Assembly (NCBI GenBank): GCA_003550425.1
Contig: PUKE01000262.1
Span: forward strand, 1 to 41,465
DNA length: 41,465 nucleotides
DNA from: Nitriliruptoria bacterium
GTDB lineage: Bacteria > Actinomycetota > Nitriliruptoria > Euzebyales > Egibacteraceae
Reading direction: 5' to 3'
The notes under the pieces were generated by a model, which did no database searches, was not told the DNA's origin, and worked only from the letters and a program-made list of their open reading frames with translations. This document shows, piece by piece, positions 25,711-34,233 of the stretch; the first letter of the stretch is position 1, and every line of letters starts with the position of its first letter. The position numbers were made by a program, and so were the translations under genes.

Positions 25711-27047
25711 CGGCGGTCCTCTGGTCGGTCGGTGGGTGGTGGGGCGGGGCCGCGCGCCCGGCGCCATCCTCGCAGCGCGAGCGCGGCGACCACGCCGGTG
25801 GCAAGGCCGGGCTCGACGCCGAGCCCCAGCGTGGCGACGAGCGTGACGATCCCGACGATGCCCTCGCCGGGCGTGGCGCGCAGCAGGTGGGCGAGGCCGC
25901 GCAGGTCGACCAGGCGCAGCACCGCGGTGACGATGACCGCCGCCAGCACCGGCTCGGGCAGGGGCGCGAGCAGCGGGGTCAGGGCCAGGGCGACCACGAC
26001 CATGAGCAGCGCGGTCACCACGCCCGACAGCGGGGTGCGGGCGCCGGCCTGGTGGTTCACCGCGCTGCGGGAGAACCCCCCGGCCACTGGGAGGCCCCGC
26101 ACGGTGCCCGCGGCCAGGTTGGCCAGGCCCGTGGCCACCAGCTCGCGGTCGGCGCGGACCTCGTCGCCGGTGCGCTGGGCCAGGGCTCGCGCGACGCTCA
26201 GGCCCTCGGCGAAGCCGATGAGGGCGATCGCCACCGCGGCCGGCGCGAGCGCCAGCACGTCGGCGGCCTCCACGGCCGGCAGCGTCGGCGAGGGCAGGCC
26301 GGCCGGCACGGGGCCGACCACGGAGACCCCCAGCGAGGCGAGCCCGAGCACCGCCGAGGCGCCGGTGGCCACCACGAGCACCAGCAGCGGCGTGGCGCGC
26401 GGCAGGAGCCGTCCGCCCACGAGCAGCAGCGCCACCGCGCCCGCCCCGACGGCCAGGCTGGCCGGGTGCGCCTCGCCCAGGCGCGCTCCCAGGGCGGTCA
26501 CGGCCGCGAGCGCGTCGCCGCTGCGCGGCGCCTCCACCCCGAGCAGCCCCGGCACCTGGGTGAGGGCGATCACGATGGCCGCGCCGCTGGTGAACCCCAG
26601 CACGACCGGGTGGGTCAGCACCCGGGTGATCCACCCGAGTCGCAGCAGGCCCAGCAGCAGCTGCAGGGCGCCGACCAGCAGCGCGAGGGCGCCGGCCAGC
26701 GCCACGGCGGTGACCGGGTCGCCGTCGGCGCGGGGACCCACGGCGCTGGCGGTGAGCAGCGCCACGATCGCCACCGGGCCGATCGCCAGCTGCCCGCTCG
26801 TGCCGACCAGCGCGTAGGCCAGCAGGGGCAGGGTCGAGGCCCACAGCCCGACCACCGGCGGCAGCCCGGCCAGGCTCGCGTAGGCCAGCGCCTGGGGGAC
26901 CAGCAGCACGGCGACCGTCAGGCCCGCCAGCGCGTCCGCCCGCAGGTCCCAGAGCCCGTAGCCCCGCGCCCACGCTGGCCGCAGCCGCGCCCAGGCGCGC
27001 GCGGGCCGCGTCGCCTCGGTGCGCGGTGGGGCGTCGGTGCGCGACAC
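25707..27047 (-). CDS. SulP-family anion transporter without STAS domain
   Basis: A 446-residue membrane transporter of the SulP (SLC26-like) family. The first segments are YGLWDLRADALAGLTVAVLL and VPQALAYASLAGLPPVVGLW, then the family motif GTSGQLAIGPVAIVALL (82-98), HPVVLGFTSGAAIVIALTQV and the late GFSRSAVNHQAGARTPLSG. It ends after the membrane domain with RRARGPAPPPTDRPEDRR; the cytoplasmic STAS domain usual in SulP proteins (about 100 further residues) is missing. Transported ion (sulfate, bicarbonate or other) cannot be read from sequence. The GTG start has GAGGAG seven bases upstream. It heads the operon with the rhodanese and methyltransferase, overlapping the former by four bases. 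Confidence 0.9.
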   Translation of the reverse strand: MSRTDAPPRTEATRPARAWARLRPAWARGYGLWDLRADALAGLTVAVLLVPQALAYASLAGLPPVVGLWASTLPLLAYALVGTSGQLAIGPVAIVALLTASAVGPRADGDPVTAVALAGALALLVGALQLLLGLLRLGWITRVLTHPVVLGFTSGAAIVIALTQVPGLLGVEAPRSGDALAAVTALGARLGEAHPASLAVGAGAVALLLVGGRLLPRATPLLVLVVATGASAVLGLASLGVSVVGPVPAGLPSPTLPAVEAADVLALAPAAVAIALIGFAEGLSVARALAQRTGDEVRADRELVATGLANLAAGTVRGLPVAGGFSRSAVNHQAGARTPLSGVVTALLMVVVALALTPLLAPLPEPVLAAVIVTAVLRLVDLRGLAHLLRATPGEGIVGIVTLVATLGLGVEPGLATGVVAALALRGWRRARGPAPPPTDRPEDRR

Positions 27048-27362
27048 GGCTGGCTCCTCGGCTCGTGGGGCCCCTCCGTGGGGTCCGTCGCGGGCTGCCG
27101 TGCGGAGCCCCTCGCAGGGCCCTCGACGGGGCAGCCACATTGTACGGACTTTTAGAACGCGGCGCGGCGCGCGGATGTTCCCGGAGAACGTCCCGCCTGC
27201 GCGGGGACTTCTGGACCGCGACAGGCCGGGCCGACCTCGCAGACTTGCCAACGACCGCGTAAGGGCGTCCGCTCGCCGCGCGAACCCGCGCCGACGGACC
27301 GGCGTCCCGGCGCGGCGCCCCCGGCGCCCGCCCCGGGCGCCACCGCAGCAGAAGGGCCGCAC
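27048..27362. other. Divergent intergenic region SulP-cydA
   Basis: This 315-bp region separates the leftward sulfur operon from the rightward cyd operon and holds no gene. The minus strand has TACAAT (27144-27139), a near-ideal -10 for the SulP operon with a leader of about 85 nt. Two similar 16-mers, GGACTTTTAGAACGCG (27146-27161) and GGACTTCTGGACCGCG (27205-27220), match at 13 of 16 positions and could be operators. A short inverted repeat GTTC-CCGGA-GAAC occurs near 27177. No Rex-type (TTGTGAA) site was seen. cydA has a modest AGAAGGG ribosome-binding site. Confidence 0.55.
27139..27144 (-). promoter_or_regulatory. -10 element for the SulP-rhodanese-methyltransferase operon
   Basis: TACAAT on the minus strand differs from TATAAT at one position and lies in the only AT-rich patch of the divergent region. 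No good -35 is visible 16-18 bp upstream, so an activator or extended recognition may be needed. Confidence 0.4.
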
Positions 27363-28742
27363 ATGGAGGCGCTCGAGCTCGCTCGCTGGCAGTTCGGGAT
27401 CACGACCGTCTACCACTTCCTGTTCGTGCCGCTGACCATCGGGCTCGCCCCGCTGGTGGCGATCATGCAGACCGTGGCCTACCGCACCGATGACGAGCGG
27501 TGGTGGCGGCTGACGAAGCTGTTCGGCAAGCTCCTGCTGATCAACTTCGCGATGGGCGTGGTCACCGGCATCGTGCAGGAGTTCCAGTTCGGCATGAACT
27601 GGTCGAGCTACTCGCGCTTCGTCGGCGACATCTTCGGGGCCCCGCTGGCCATCGAGGGCCTGGCCGCGTTCTTCCTCGAGTCCACCTTCCTCGGGCTGTG
27701 GATCTTCGGGTGGCGCCGCATGCCGCGCGGGCTGCACCTGGCCACGATCTGGCTGGTGGCGCTGGGGACCTGGGCCTCGGCCTACTTCATCCTGGCCGCG
27801 AACTCGTGGATGCAGAACCCCGTGGGCTACGCCATCAACGAGGAGGTTGGGCGCGCGGAGCTGCAGAGCATCGGCGCGGTGCTCACCAACGCCAACCTCG
27901 GGTGGATGTTCGCCCACACGATCGTGGCCTCGCTGGCCACCGCCGGCTTCTTCGTGCTGGCCGTGGCCGCCTACCACATGCTCAAGGGCAACGACGTCTC
28001 GGTGTTCCGTGGCACCGCCGCGATCGGGCTGATCACCGCCCTGGGGGCCACCGGCATCCTCGGCTTCACCGGCCACGAGCAGGCGCAGCTCAAGACCGAC
28101 CTGCAGCCCATGAAGATCGCCGCCGCCGAGGCGCAGTACGAGACCGAGTCGCCGGCGTCGTGGTCGGTGTTCGCGATCGGGTCGCTGGACGGCGAGGAGC
28201 TGCTGTTCGACGTCCGCGTGCCCTACCTGCTGTCGGTGCTGGCGACCAACTCCCTGGACGGCGAGGTCGAGGGCATCAACGACCTGCAGTCGCAGGCCGT
28301 GGCCGAGCACGGCGAGGGCGACTACACCCCCAACATCCCCGTGGCCTACTGGACCTTCCGGGTGATGATCGGGCTGGCGATGCTGATGCTCGCCTTCGGC
28401 GCCTACGGCCTGTGGCAGCTGCGGCGCGGGCGCCTGGAGTCCTCGACGCGCTACCTGCGCTACGCGATCCCCATGGCGGTCACGCCCTTCGTGGCCTCCT
28501 CGGCCGGGTGGATCTTCACCGAGATGGGCCGCCAGCCGTGGGTGGTCCAGGACGTGCTGCTGACCGCCGACGGCGTGAGCCCCTCGGTCTCGCTCGGCGA
28601 GGTCGCGCTGTCGCTGGCCGGCTACACCGCGATCTACACGATCCTGCTGGTGGTCAACGTCGGGCTGATCCTCAAGTACGCCCGGCAAGGGCTCGGGGAG
28701 GAGCGCAGCCCCGAGGACGTCGGCGACGCGCTGCAGTACTAG
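27363..28742 (+). CDS. cydA: Cytochrome bd oxidase subunit I
   Basis: A 459-residue polytopic subunit that carries haems b558, b595 and d and oxidises quinol while reducing oxygen. His18 (TTVYHFLFVPLTIG) matches the haem b595/d-side ligand, His185 (GWMFAHTIVAS) and Met335 (FRVMIG) match the b558 ligands, and GRQPWVVQDVL is the conserved late motif. The quinol-binding Q-loop is of the short type (about 245-325), as common in Gram-positive bacteria. It starts a four-gene cyd operon; cydB follows after 21 bp. High-affinity bd oxidases support growth at low oxygen or under respiratory stress. Confidence 0.97.
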   Translation: MEALELARWQFGITTVYHFLFVPLTIGLAPLVAIMQTVAYRTDDERWWRLTKLFGKLLLINFAMGVVTGIVQEFQFGMNWSSYSRFVGDIFGAPLAIEGLAAFFLESTFLGLWIFGWRRMPRGLHLATIWLVALGTWASAYFILAANSWMQNPVGYAINEEVGRAELQSIGAVLTNANLGWMFAHTIVASLATAGFFVLAVAAYHMLKGNDVSVFRGTAAIGLITALGATGILGFTGHEQAQLKTDLQPMKIAAAEAQYETESPASWSVFAIGSLDGEELLFDVRVPYLLSVLATNSLDGEVEGINDLQSQAVAEHGEGDYTPNIPVAYWTFRVMIGLAMLMLAFGAYGLWQLRRGRLESSTRYLRYAIPMAVTPFVASSAGWIFTEMGRQPWVVQDVLLTADGVSPSVSLGEVALSLAGYTAIYTILLVVNVGLILKYARQGLGEERSPEDVGDALQY

Positions 28743-28763
28743 GACCCGGGAGGACCCCTCGCC

Positions 28764-29831
28764 ATGGACTTCATCGACCTGCCCGCGCTCTGGTTCCTCC
28801 TGATCGCGTTCCTGTTCCTCGGGTACTTCTTCCTCGAGGGCTTCGACTTCGGCGTGGGGATGCTCATGCCGGCGGTCAGCCGCGACGACGTGGACCGCCG
28901 CGTGGTCATCAACACCATCGGCCCGGTCTGGGACGCCAACGAGGTCTGGCTGATCGTCGCCGGCGGCGCGATGTTCGCGGCCTTCCCGGAGTGGTACGCG
29001 ACGCTGTTCAGCGCCTACTACCTGCCGCTGCTGCTGATCCTGCTGGCGCTGATCGCCCGCGGGGTCGCCTTCGAGTACCGCAGCAAGCGCGACGACCCGA
29101 CCTGGCGCGCCCGCTGGGACCAGGCCATCTTCTGGGGCTCGGCGCTGCCAGCGCTGCTGTGGGGCGTGGCCTTCGCCGGCATCCTCAACGGCATCCCGAT
29201 CGACGCCGACCGCGAGTTCGTCGGCGGCTTCCTGGACCTGCTGCACCCCTACGCCCTGCTGGGCGGGCTCATGACCCTGTCGCTGTTCCTGCTCCACGGC
29301 GGGGGGTTCCTCACCCTCAAGACCTCCGGGGACCTCGTGGAGCGGGCGCGCGCCTACGCCCGGCGCCTGTGGTGGCCCGCCGCGCTGACCACGGCGGGCT
29401 TCCTGACCTGGAGCTACGTCAACGCCTTGACCCAGGACGACTTCGGCGTGGTGCCCGACCTGGTGCCGATCCTGGCGCTGGTGTCCATCGCGAGCGTGTC
29501 GTGGCTGCTGCGCGAGGGGCGCGACGGGTTCGCGTTCCTGGCCACCGGCGCGACGATCCTGCTGACCTTCGGCACGATCTTCGCCAACCTGTTCCCGCGG
29601 GTCATGGTCTCCTCGACCGACCCGGCCTTCGACCTGACGATCCGCAACGCCAGCTCGACCGACTACACCCTCACGATCATGACGTGGGTGGCGCTGGCGC
29701 TGACGCCGGTGGTGCTGGCCTACCAGGCCTGGAGCTACTGGGTGTTCCGCAACCGCGTCAGCCGCGACCGGTTCGTGGGCGCGAGCACCGGCGGCGACGA
29801 CGGCGAGGCCGGCGAGGACGCCTCCGGGTGA
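28764..29831 (+). CDS. cydB: Cytochrome bd oxidase subunit II
   Basis: A 355-residue integral membrane protein that completes the bd oxidase heterodimer. Family features are the N-terminal LPALWFLLIAFLFLGYFFLE and GFDFGVGMLMP, the GPVWDANEVWLIVAGGAMFA motif (52-71), the FPEWYATLFSAYYLPLLLIL helix and WGSALPALLWGVAFA. About eight membrane helices are visible, with a polar acidic C-terminus (GGDDGEAGEDASG). It follows cydA with a CGGGAGGA ribosome-binding site and precedes cydD by 34 bp. Confidence 0.96.
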   Translation: MDFIDLPALWFLLIAFLFLGYFFLEGFDFGVGMLMPAVSRDDVDRRVVINTIGPVWDANEVWLIVAGGAMFAAFPEWYATLFSAYYLPLLLILLALIARGVAFEYRSKRDDPTWRARWDQAIFWGSALPALLWGVAFAGILNGIPIDADREFVGGFLDLLHPYALLGGLMTLSLFLLHGGGFLTLKTSGDLVERARAYARRLWWPAALTTAGFLTWSYVNALTQDDFGVVPDLVPILALVSIASVSWLLREGRDGFAFLATGATILLTFGTIFANLFPRVMVSSTDPAFDLTIRNASSTDYTLTIMTWVALALTPVVLAYQAWSYWVFRNRVSRDRFVGASTGGDDGEAGEDASG

Positions 29832-29865
29832 GGCGCCGACCGGGCCCGACCCAGGCCGAGCGCCG

Positions 29866-31689
29866 GTGACCGCGACGCCCGTCCCCGTCACGGGCCGACG
29901 ACGCGGCCCACCGGTCGACCCGCGGCTGCTGCGGCTCGCCCGCAGCGCCCGGGCCTTCCTGGCGCTCACGGTCGCGCTGGGGCTCGTCACCGCCGTCACC
30001 GTCATCGCCCAGGCCGAGCTGCTGGCCACCGTGGTCGCCGGGGCCTTCGCCGACGGGCGCGACCTGGCGGCGCTGACCACGCCGCTGCTGGCCCTGCTCG
30101 CGGTGGTGGCCGTGCGGGCGCTGATCGCCTGGGGCACCGAGGTCGCCGCCCACCGGTCGGCGGCCGGGGTGCGCGGCGAGCTGCGCCGGCGCCTGCTGCG
30201 CAAGGTCGTGGCCGACGGGCCGGTCGCGCGCAGCGGCGACCAGCGCGGCGCCCTCGCCGTGTCGGCCACCCGCGGGCTCGAGGCGCTGGACACCTACTTC
30301 TCGCGCTACCTGCCCCAGCTCGCCCTGGCGGTGCTCGTGCCGATCCTCGCGATCGCGTGGATCTGGCCCCGTGACCTGCTCACCGTGGGGCTGCTGGCCG
30401 TCACGCTGCCGGTCATCCCGCTGTTCATGGCGCTGATCGGCAAGATGGCCAACCGCCACGTCAACCGCCAGTGGCACGCGCTGCGCCAGCTCGGCGGGCA
30501 CTTCGTCGACGTGCTGTCGGGGCTGACGACCCTCAAGGCCGTCGGCGCCGCGCGGCGCCAGCGCGAGCGCGTGGAGCACATCACCGACCGCTTCCGCGCC
30601 TCGACGATGCGCACCCTGCGGGTGGCGTTCCTCTCGGCCGGGTGGCTCGAGCTCATGGCGATGATCGGCACCGCGATGGTCGCGGTGGGCATCGGCCTGC
30701 GGCTGGTCGAGGGCACCCTGGACCTCCAGACGGGGCTGGCGATCCTCATCCTCGTGCCCGAGGTCTACCTGCCGGTGCGCAACCTCGGACAGCAGTTCCA
30801 CGCCGCCCGCGAGGGCATGGAGTCCGCCGCCGAGCTGCTCGACGTGCTCGAGGCCGACGACCAGGGCGCCGCGGCCGAGCCCTTCGCCGCGCCTGCCCCG
30901 ACGCGGGTGGCGGGCGGCGACGCCATCCGCTGCCAGGCGGTGGCCTTCGCCTATCCCGGGCGCGCCGAGGGCGCGCTGCACGGGCTGGACCTGACCATCG
31001 CGCCCGGGGAGCGCCTGGCGCTCATCGGCCCGACCGGCGCGGGCAAGTCCACGCTGCTGGCGCTCCTGCTGGGCTTCGCCGCCCCGGACGAGGGCGCGAT
31101 CACCGTCCCCGCCGGCCCGCGGGGCGCCCCCACGCCGCTGACCGACCTCGACCTGTCGGCCTGGCGCGCCGGCATCGCCTGGGTGCCCCAGCGCCCCCAC
31201 TTGATGGCCGGGTCGCTGGCCGACAACGTCCGCCTCGCCCGCCCCGATGCGACCCAGGACGAGGTCGCCGCGGCCGGCTCCCGGGCCGGGCTCGATGGGC
31301 TCGTCGCCGAGCTGCCGCAGGGCTGGGCGACCGACGTTGGCGAGGACGGGGGCCGACTGTCGGTGGGCCAGCGCCGTCGCGTGGCCCTGGCCCGCGCCTG
31401 GCTGCGGGAGGCCACGCTGGTGCTGCTCGACGAGCCCACCGCTGGCCTTGACCCCGCCAGCGAGGCCCACGTGGTGGCGGCGGTCGGGGCGCTGGCCCGC
31501 GACCGCACCGTCGTGACGGTCACCCACCGCCTGGCGCTGGCCGAGCGCGCCGACCGCGTCGCCGTCGTCGCCGACGGGCGGGTGGCCCAGAGCGGCCCGC
31601 CCGAGGCGCTCGCGCGTCGCGAGGGCCCCTACCGCGCGATCGCCCAGGCCGACCCCGAGGCGCTGCGCGGGCTGGGGTGGGTGACATGA
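29866..31689 (+). CDS. cydD: CydD-type ABC exporter half, cytochrome bd assembly
   Basis: A 607-residue fusion of a six-helix membrane domain and an ATPase. CydDC exports cysteine/glutathione reductants (or haem-related ligands) needed to mature cytochrome bd. The membrane part (about 20-320) contains the family-like HFVDVLSGLTTLKAVGAARR and EVYLPVRNLGQQFHAAREGM. The ATPase has Walker A GPTGAGKS from Gly388, signature LSVGQRRRVALARAW and Walker B LVLLDEPTAGLD (about 516-527). The start is GTG at 29866 by homology; no strong ribosome-binding site. It overlaps cydC by four bases (ATGA). CydD rather than CydC is assigned from operon order. Confidence 0.93.
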   Translation: MTATPVPVTGRRRGPPVDPRLLRLARSARAFLALTVALGLVTAVTVIAQAELLATVVAGAFADGRDLAALTTPLLALLAVVAVRALIAWGTEVAAHRSAAGVRGELRRRLLRKVVADGPVARSGDQRGALAVSATRGLEALDTYFSRYLPQLALAVLVPILAIAWIWPRDLLTVGLLAVTLPVIPLFMALIGKMANRHVNRQWHALRQLGGHFVDVLSGLTTLKAVGAARRQRERVEHITDRFRASTMRTLRVAFLSAGWLELMAMIGTAMVAVGIGLRLVEGTLDLQTGLAILILVPEVYLPVRNLGQQFHAAREGMESAAELLDVLEADDQGAAAEPFAAPAPTRVAGGDAIRCQAVAFAYPGRAEGALHGLDLTIAPGERLALIGPTGAGKSTLLALLLGFAAPDEGAITVPAGPRGAPTPLTDLDLSAWRAGIAWVPQRPHLMAGSLADNVRLARPDATQDEVAAAGSRAGLDGLVAELPQGWATDVGEDGGRLSVGQRRRVALARAWLREATLVLLDEPTAGLDPASEAHVVAAVGALARDRTVVTVTHRLALAERADRVAVVADGRVAQSGPPEALARREGPYRAIAQADPEALRGLGWVT

Positions 31690-33422
31690 GCGACCTCGCG
31701 GTCCTGCGTCGCTTGGCCGGGCTCGCCGCGCCGCTGCGCGGGCGCTTCGCCCTCGCGACCCTGCTCGGGGTGGGCACCCTGGCGGCCAGCATCGGGCTGA
31801 TGGCCTCCAGCGGCCTGCTGATCTCCTGGGCGTCGCTGCAGCCGCCGCTGCTGGACCTGATGGTGGCGATCACCGCCGTGCGTGCCCTCGGCATCTCCCG
31901 GGCGGTGCTGCGCTACCTCGAGCGCCTCGCCAGCCACGACGCGGCGCTGCGGCTGCTCGGGCGCGTGCGGGCCCGGGTCGTGGCGCGGGTCGAGGCGCTG
32001 GCTCCCGCCGGCCTGGAGGGCTGGCGGCGCGGCGACCTCGTCTCGCGGCTGGTCGACGACGTCGAGTCGCTGCAGACGGTCTACGTCCGCGCGCTGGCCC
32101 CGCCCCTGGTGGCCCTCGGCGCGATCGCGGTGGCGCTGGCGATCGTGGTGCCCCTCGACCCCCGCGCCGGCGCGGTGCTGGCCGCCGGGCTGCTCGGCGG
32201 CGGCGCGGCGGTCAGCCTGCTGGCCCTGCGCCTGGGGCGCGCGGCGGGCCGCCGCTTGGCGCAGGCGCGCGGGTCGCTGGCCACCGCGGTCGACGACGTG
32301 CTCGGCGGCGCCGGCGAGCTGCTGCTCTACGACCGCGTCGAGGACCACCTCGCCCGCGTCGACGCCGCCGACGCGGTCCTCGCCGACCTCCAGCGCCGCG
32401 AGGCCTGGCGTGCCGGGCTGATCGCCGGGGCCAGCGCCGCGCTGACCGGCGTGACCGTCGTGGCCGTGGCCGCCGTGGCGGTGCCGGCCGTGACCGCGGG
32501 GACGCTGCCCGGGGTGTTCCTGGCCGTGGTGGTGCTGACGGCGCTGGCGGCCTTCGAGGCGATCACCCCGCTGCCCCAGGCCGCCCAGCAGCTCTCCGAC
32601 GCGCTCGGCGCGGCCCGCCGGGTGTTCGCGGTGCTCGACGCCCCCGACCCCGTCGCCGACCCCGCCGAGCCGCGGCCCCGCCCCGAGGGCAGGGTGCTCG
32701 CGCTGGAGGGCGCCACGCTGCGCTACGACGGCGCGGACGCGCCGGCGCTGGTCGACGTCGACCTGACGGTGCGCCGCGGCGAGCGGGTGGCGCTGCTCGG
32801 CCCCAGCGGTGCGGGCAAGACGACCGTCGCCGAGGCGCTGACGCGCCTGCGCCCCCTGGCGTCGGGGCGCGCGACCCTCGACGGCGTCGACCTGTCGGCG
32901 TTGGCCGGCGACGACGTTCGCGAGGTCGTCGGGCTCGTCGAGCAGCAGCCGCACCTGTTCGCCACGACGCTGCGGGAGAACCTGCGGCTGGCCGACCGCG
33001 AGGCCACCGACGCCGACCTGCACGCCGTCCTCGCGCGCGTGCGCCTGGACCGCTGGGTGGCCGGGCTGCCCGACGGGCTCGACACCGAGGTCGGTCCCGG
33101 CGGCGAGCAGGTGTCGGGCGGCCAGCGCCAGCGGCTCGCGCTGGCCCGGCAGCTGCTGCGCGACCCGCCGCTGCTGCTGCTGGACGAGCCCACCGCCGAC
33201 GTGGACCGCGTCACCGCCGCGGCGCTGCGCCGCGAGCTGCTGGACGCCGCCGCTGGGCGTGGCGTGCTGCTCATCACCCACGAGGCGCCGGGGCCCGGCG
33301 AGGTCGACCGGGTGGTGACGCTGGACGGAGGGCGCGTGGTCGCCGAGGCCGACGGCGCGCAGCCCAGCGCCGCCGCCCGCGGCCTGGCGGGGGAGGAGCG
33401 CGCCGCGCCGGCGACGCAGTAG
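31686..33422 (+). CDS. cydC: CydC-type ABC exporter half, cytochrome bd assembly
   Basis: This 578-residue ABC half-transporter should form a heterodimer with the preceding gene product. The membrane domain includes AVLRYLERLASHDAALRLLG, a CydC-like element, and ITPLPQAAQQLSDALGAARR close to the ATPase. The nucleotide-binding domain shows Walker A GPSGAGKTT from Gly372, signature VSGGQRQRLALARQ and Walker B LLLLDEPTADVD, then the switch His in LLITHE. The ATG overlaps the cydD stop; a start nine bases earlier is possible but less likely. It is followed immediately by the GntR gene, which suggests a single transcript. Confidence 0.93.
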   Translation: MSDLAVLRRLAGLAAPLRGRFALATLLGVGTLAASIGLMASSGLLISWASLQPPLLDLMVAITAVRALGISRAVLRYLERLASHDAALRLLGRVRARVVARVEALAPAGLEGWRRGDLVSRLVDDVESLQTVYVRALAPPLVALGAIAVALAIVVPLDPRAGAVLAAGLLGGGAAVSLLALRLGRAAGRRLAQARGSLATAVDDVLGGAGELLLYDRVEDHLARVDAADAVLADLQRREAWRAGLIAGASAALTGVTVVAVAAVAVPAVTAGTLPGVFLAVVVLTALAAFEAITPLPQAAQQLSDALGAARRVFAVLDAPDPVADPAEPRPRPEGRVLALEGATLRYDGADAPALVDVDLTVRRGERVALLGPSGAGKTTVAEALTRLRPLASGRATLDGVDLSALAGDDVREVVGLVEQQPHLFATTLRENLRLADREATDADLHAVLARVRLDRWVAGLPDGLDTEVGPGGEQVSGGQRQRLALARQLLRDPPLLLLDEPTADVDRVTAAALRRELLDAAAGRGVLLITHEAPGPGEVDRVVTLDGGRVVAEADGAQPSAAARGLAGEERAAPATQ

Positions 33423-33432
33423 GGTGCGGGCG

Positions 33433-34233
33433 ATGACCTCCGCGCGCCTGGACCGCGACCGCGACGAGCCGTTGTGGGCCCAGCTCGAGAGCGACCTGCG
33501 CGCCCGCCTGGCGCGCGGGGAGTTCGCCGAGCGGTTCCCCACCGACCGCGAGCTCACCCAGGAGTACGGCGTGTCCCGCCACACCGCGCGGGAGGCGGTG
33601 CGTCGGCTCCACGCCGACGGCGTGCTGTCGCGGCGCCGCGGGCGCGGCTCGTTCGTCAACCCCGACGCCCTCGAGCAGTCGCTCGGCGCGCTCTACAGCC
33701 TGTTCCGCAGCGTCGAGGAGCAGGGGCTGCCCCAGCGCAGCGAGGTGCTGGCCGCCGACGTGCGGCGCGACGCGACCGCGGCCGGCGAGCTCGGCGAGGA
33801 CCCCGATGCCGACCTCGTCTTCGTCGCCCGGCTGCGCTGGGCCGGCGACGAGCCGCTGGCGGTCGACCGCGTCTGGCTGCCCGCCCAGGCGCGCCCGCTG
33901 CTGGAGGCCGACCTCGGCCGCGCCGCGCTGTACGAGGAGCTGAGCCGTCGCACCGGGCTGACGGTCGTCGCCGGTGAGGAGCGCATCCAGCCGACGCTGC
34001 CCGACCCGGCCGACGCCGCCCTGCTCGGGGTGCCCGCCAGCCATCCGGTGTTCGCCGTGGCGCGGCGCGGGCGCACGCGCACGCGCGTCATCGAGCGGCG
34101 CCACACCGTCATCCGCGGCGACCGCTACGCCTTCGTGGCGCGCTGGGGCGAGCAGGGCCAGCAGGGCGACCTGCGGGCCGCGGCTGCCGGGCCCGACCCC
34201 TCGGCCTCGGGCGCGTCGCCCGCCTCGCCCTAG
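33433..34233 (+). CDS. GntR/HutC-family transcriptional regulator (UTRA)
   Basis: A 266-residue regulator. The N-terminal winged helix-turn-helix reads LWAQLESDLRARLARGEF, FPTDRELTQEYGVSRHTARE and GRGSFVNPDA (about 15-85). The C-terminal UTRA ligand-sensing domain (about 90-245) contains DLVFVARLRWAGDEPLAVDR and ends RRHTVIRGDRYAFVARW. The inducer is unknown. It follows cydC by only a few bases, so control of cyd genes or of the divergent sulfur operon is a reasonable but unproven guess. A GTG at 33424 is an alternative start; I prefer the ATG because AGGGTG precedes it. Its TAG stop is shared in a CTAG palindrome with the stop of pknB on the other strand. Confidence 0.87.
   Translation: MTSARLDRDRDEPLWAQLESDLRARLARGEFAERFPTDRELTQEYGVSRHTAREAVRRLHADGVLSRRRGRGSFVNPDALEQSLGALYSLFRSVEEQGLPQRSEVLAADVRRDATAAGELGEDPDADLVFVARLRWAGDEPLAVDRVWLPAQARPLLEADLGRAALYEELSRRTGLTVVAGEERIQPTLPDPADAALLGVPASHPVFAVARRGRTRTRVIERRHTVIRGDRYAFVARWGEQGQQGDLRAAAAGPDPSASGASPASP

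Noticed and set aside
27048-27362. Riboswitch or Rex operator before cydA or the SulP gene
   Set aside because: Short stems such as GGGCT...AGCCC exist but no known riboswitch core or TTGTGAA-type Rex site could be matched.
27048-30293. Long minus-strand frame continuing upstream of the SulP gene through cydA and cydB
   Set aside because: The part above 27047 is a shadow of cydA, cydB and cydD. The GAGGAG site and SulP homology place the start at 27047.
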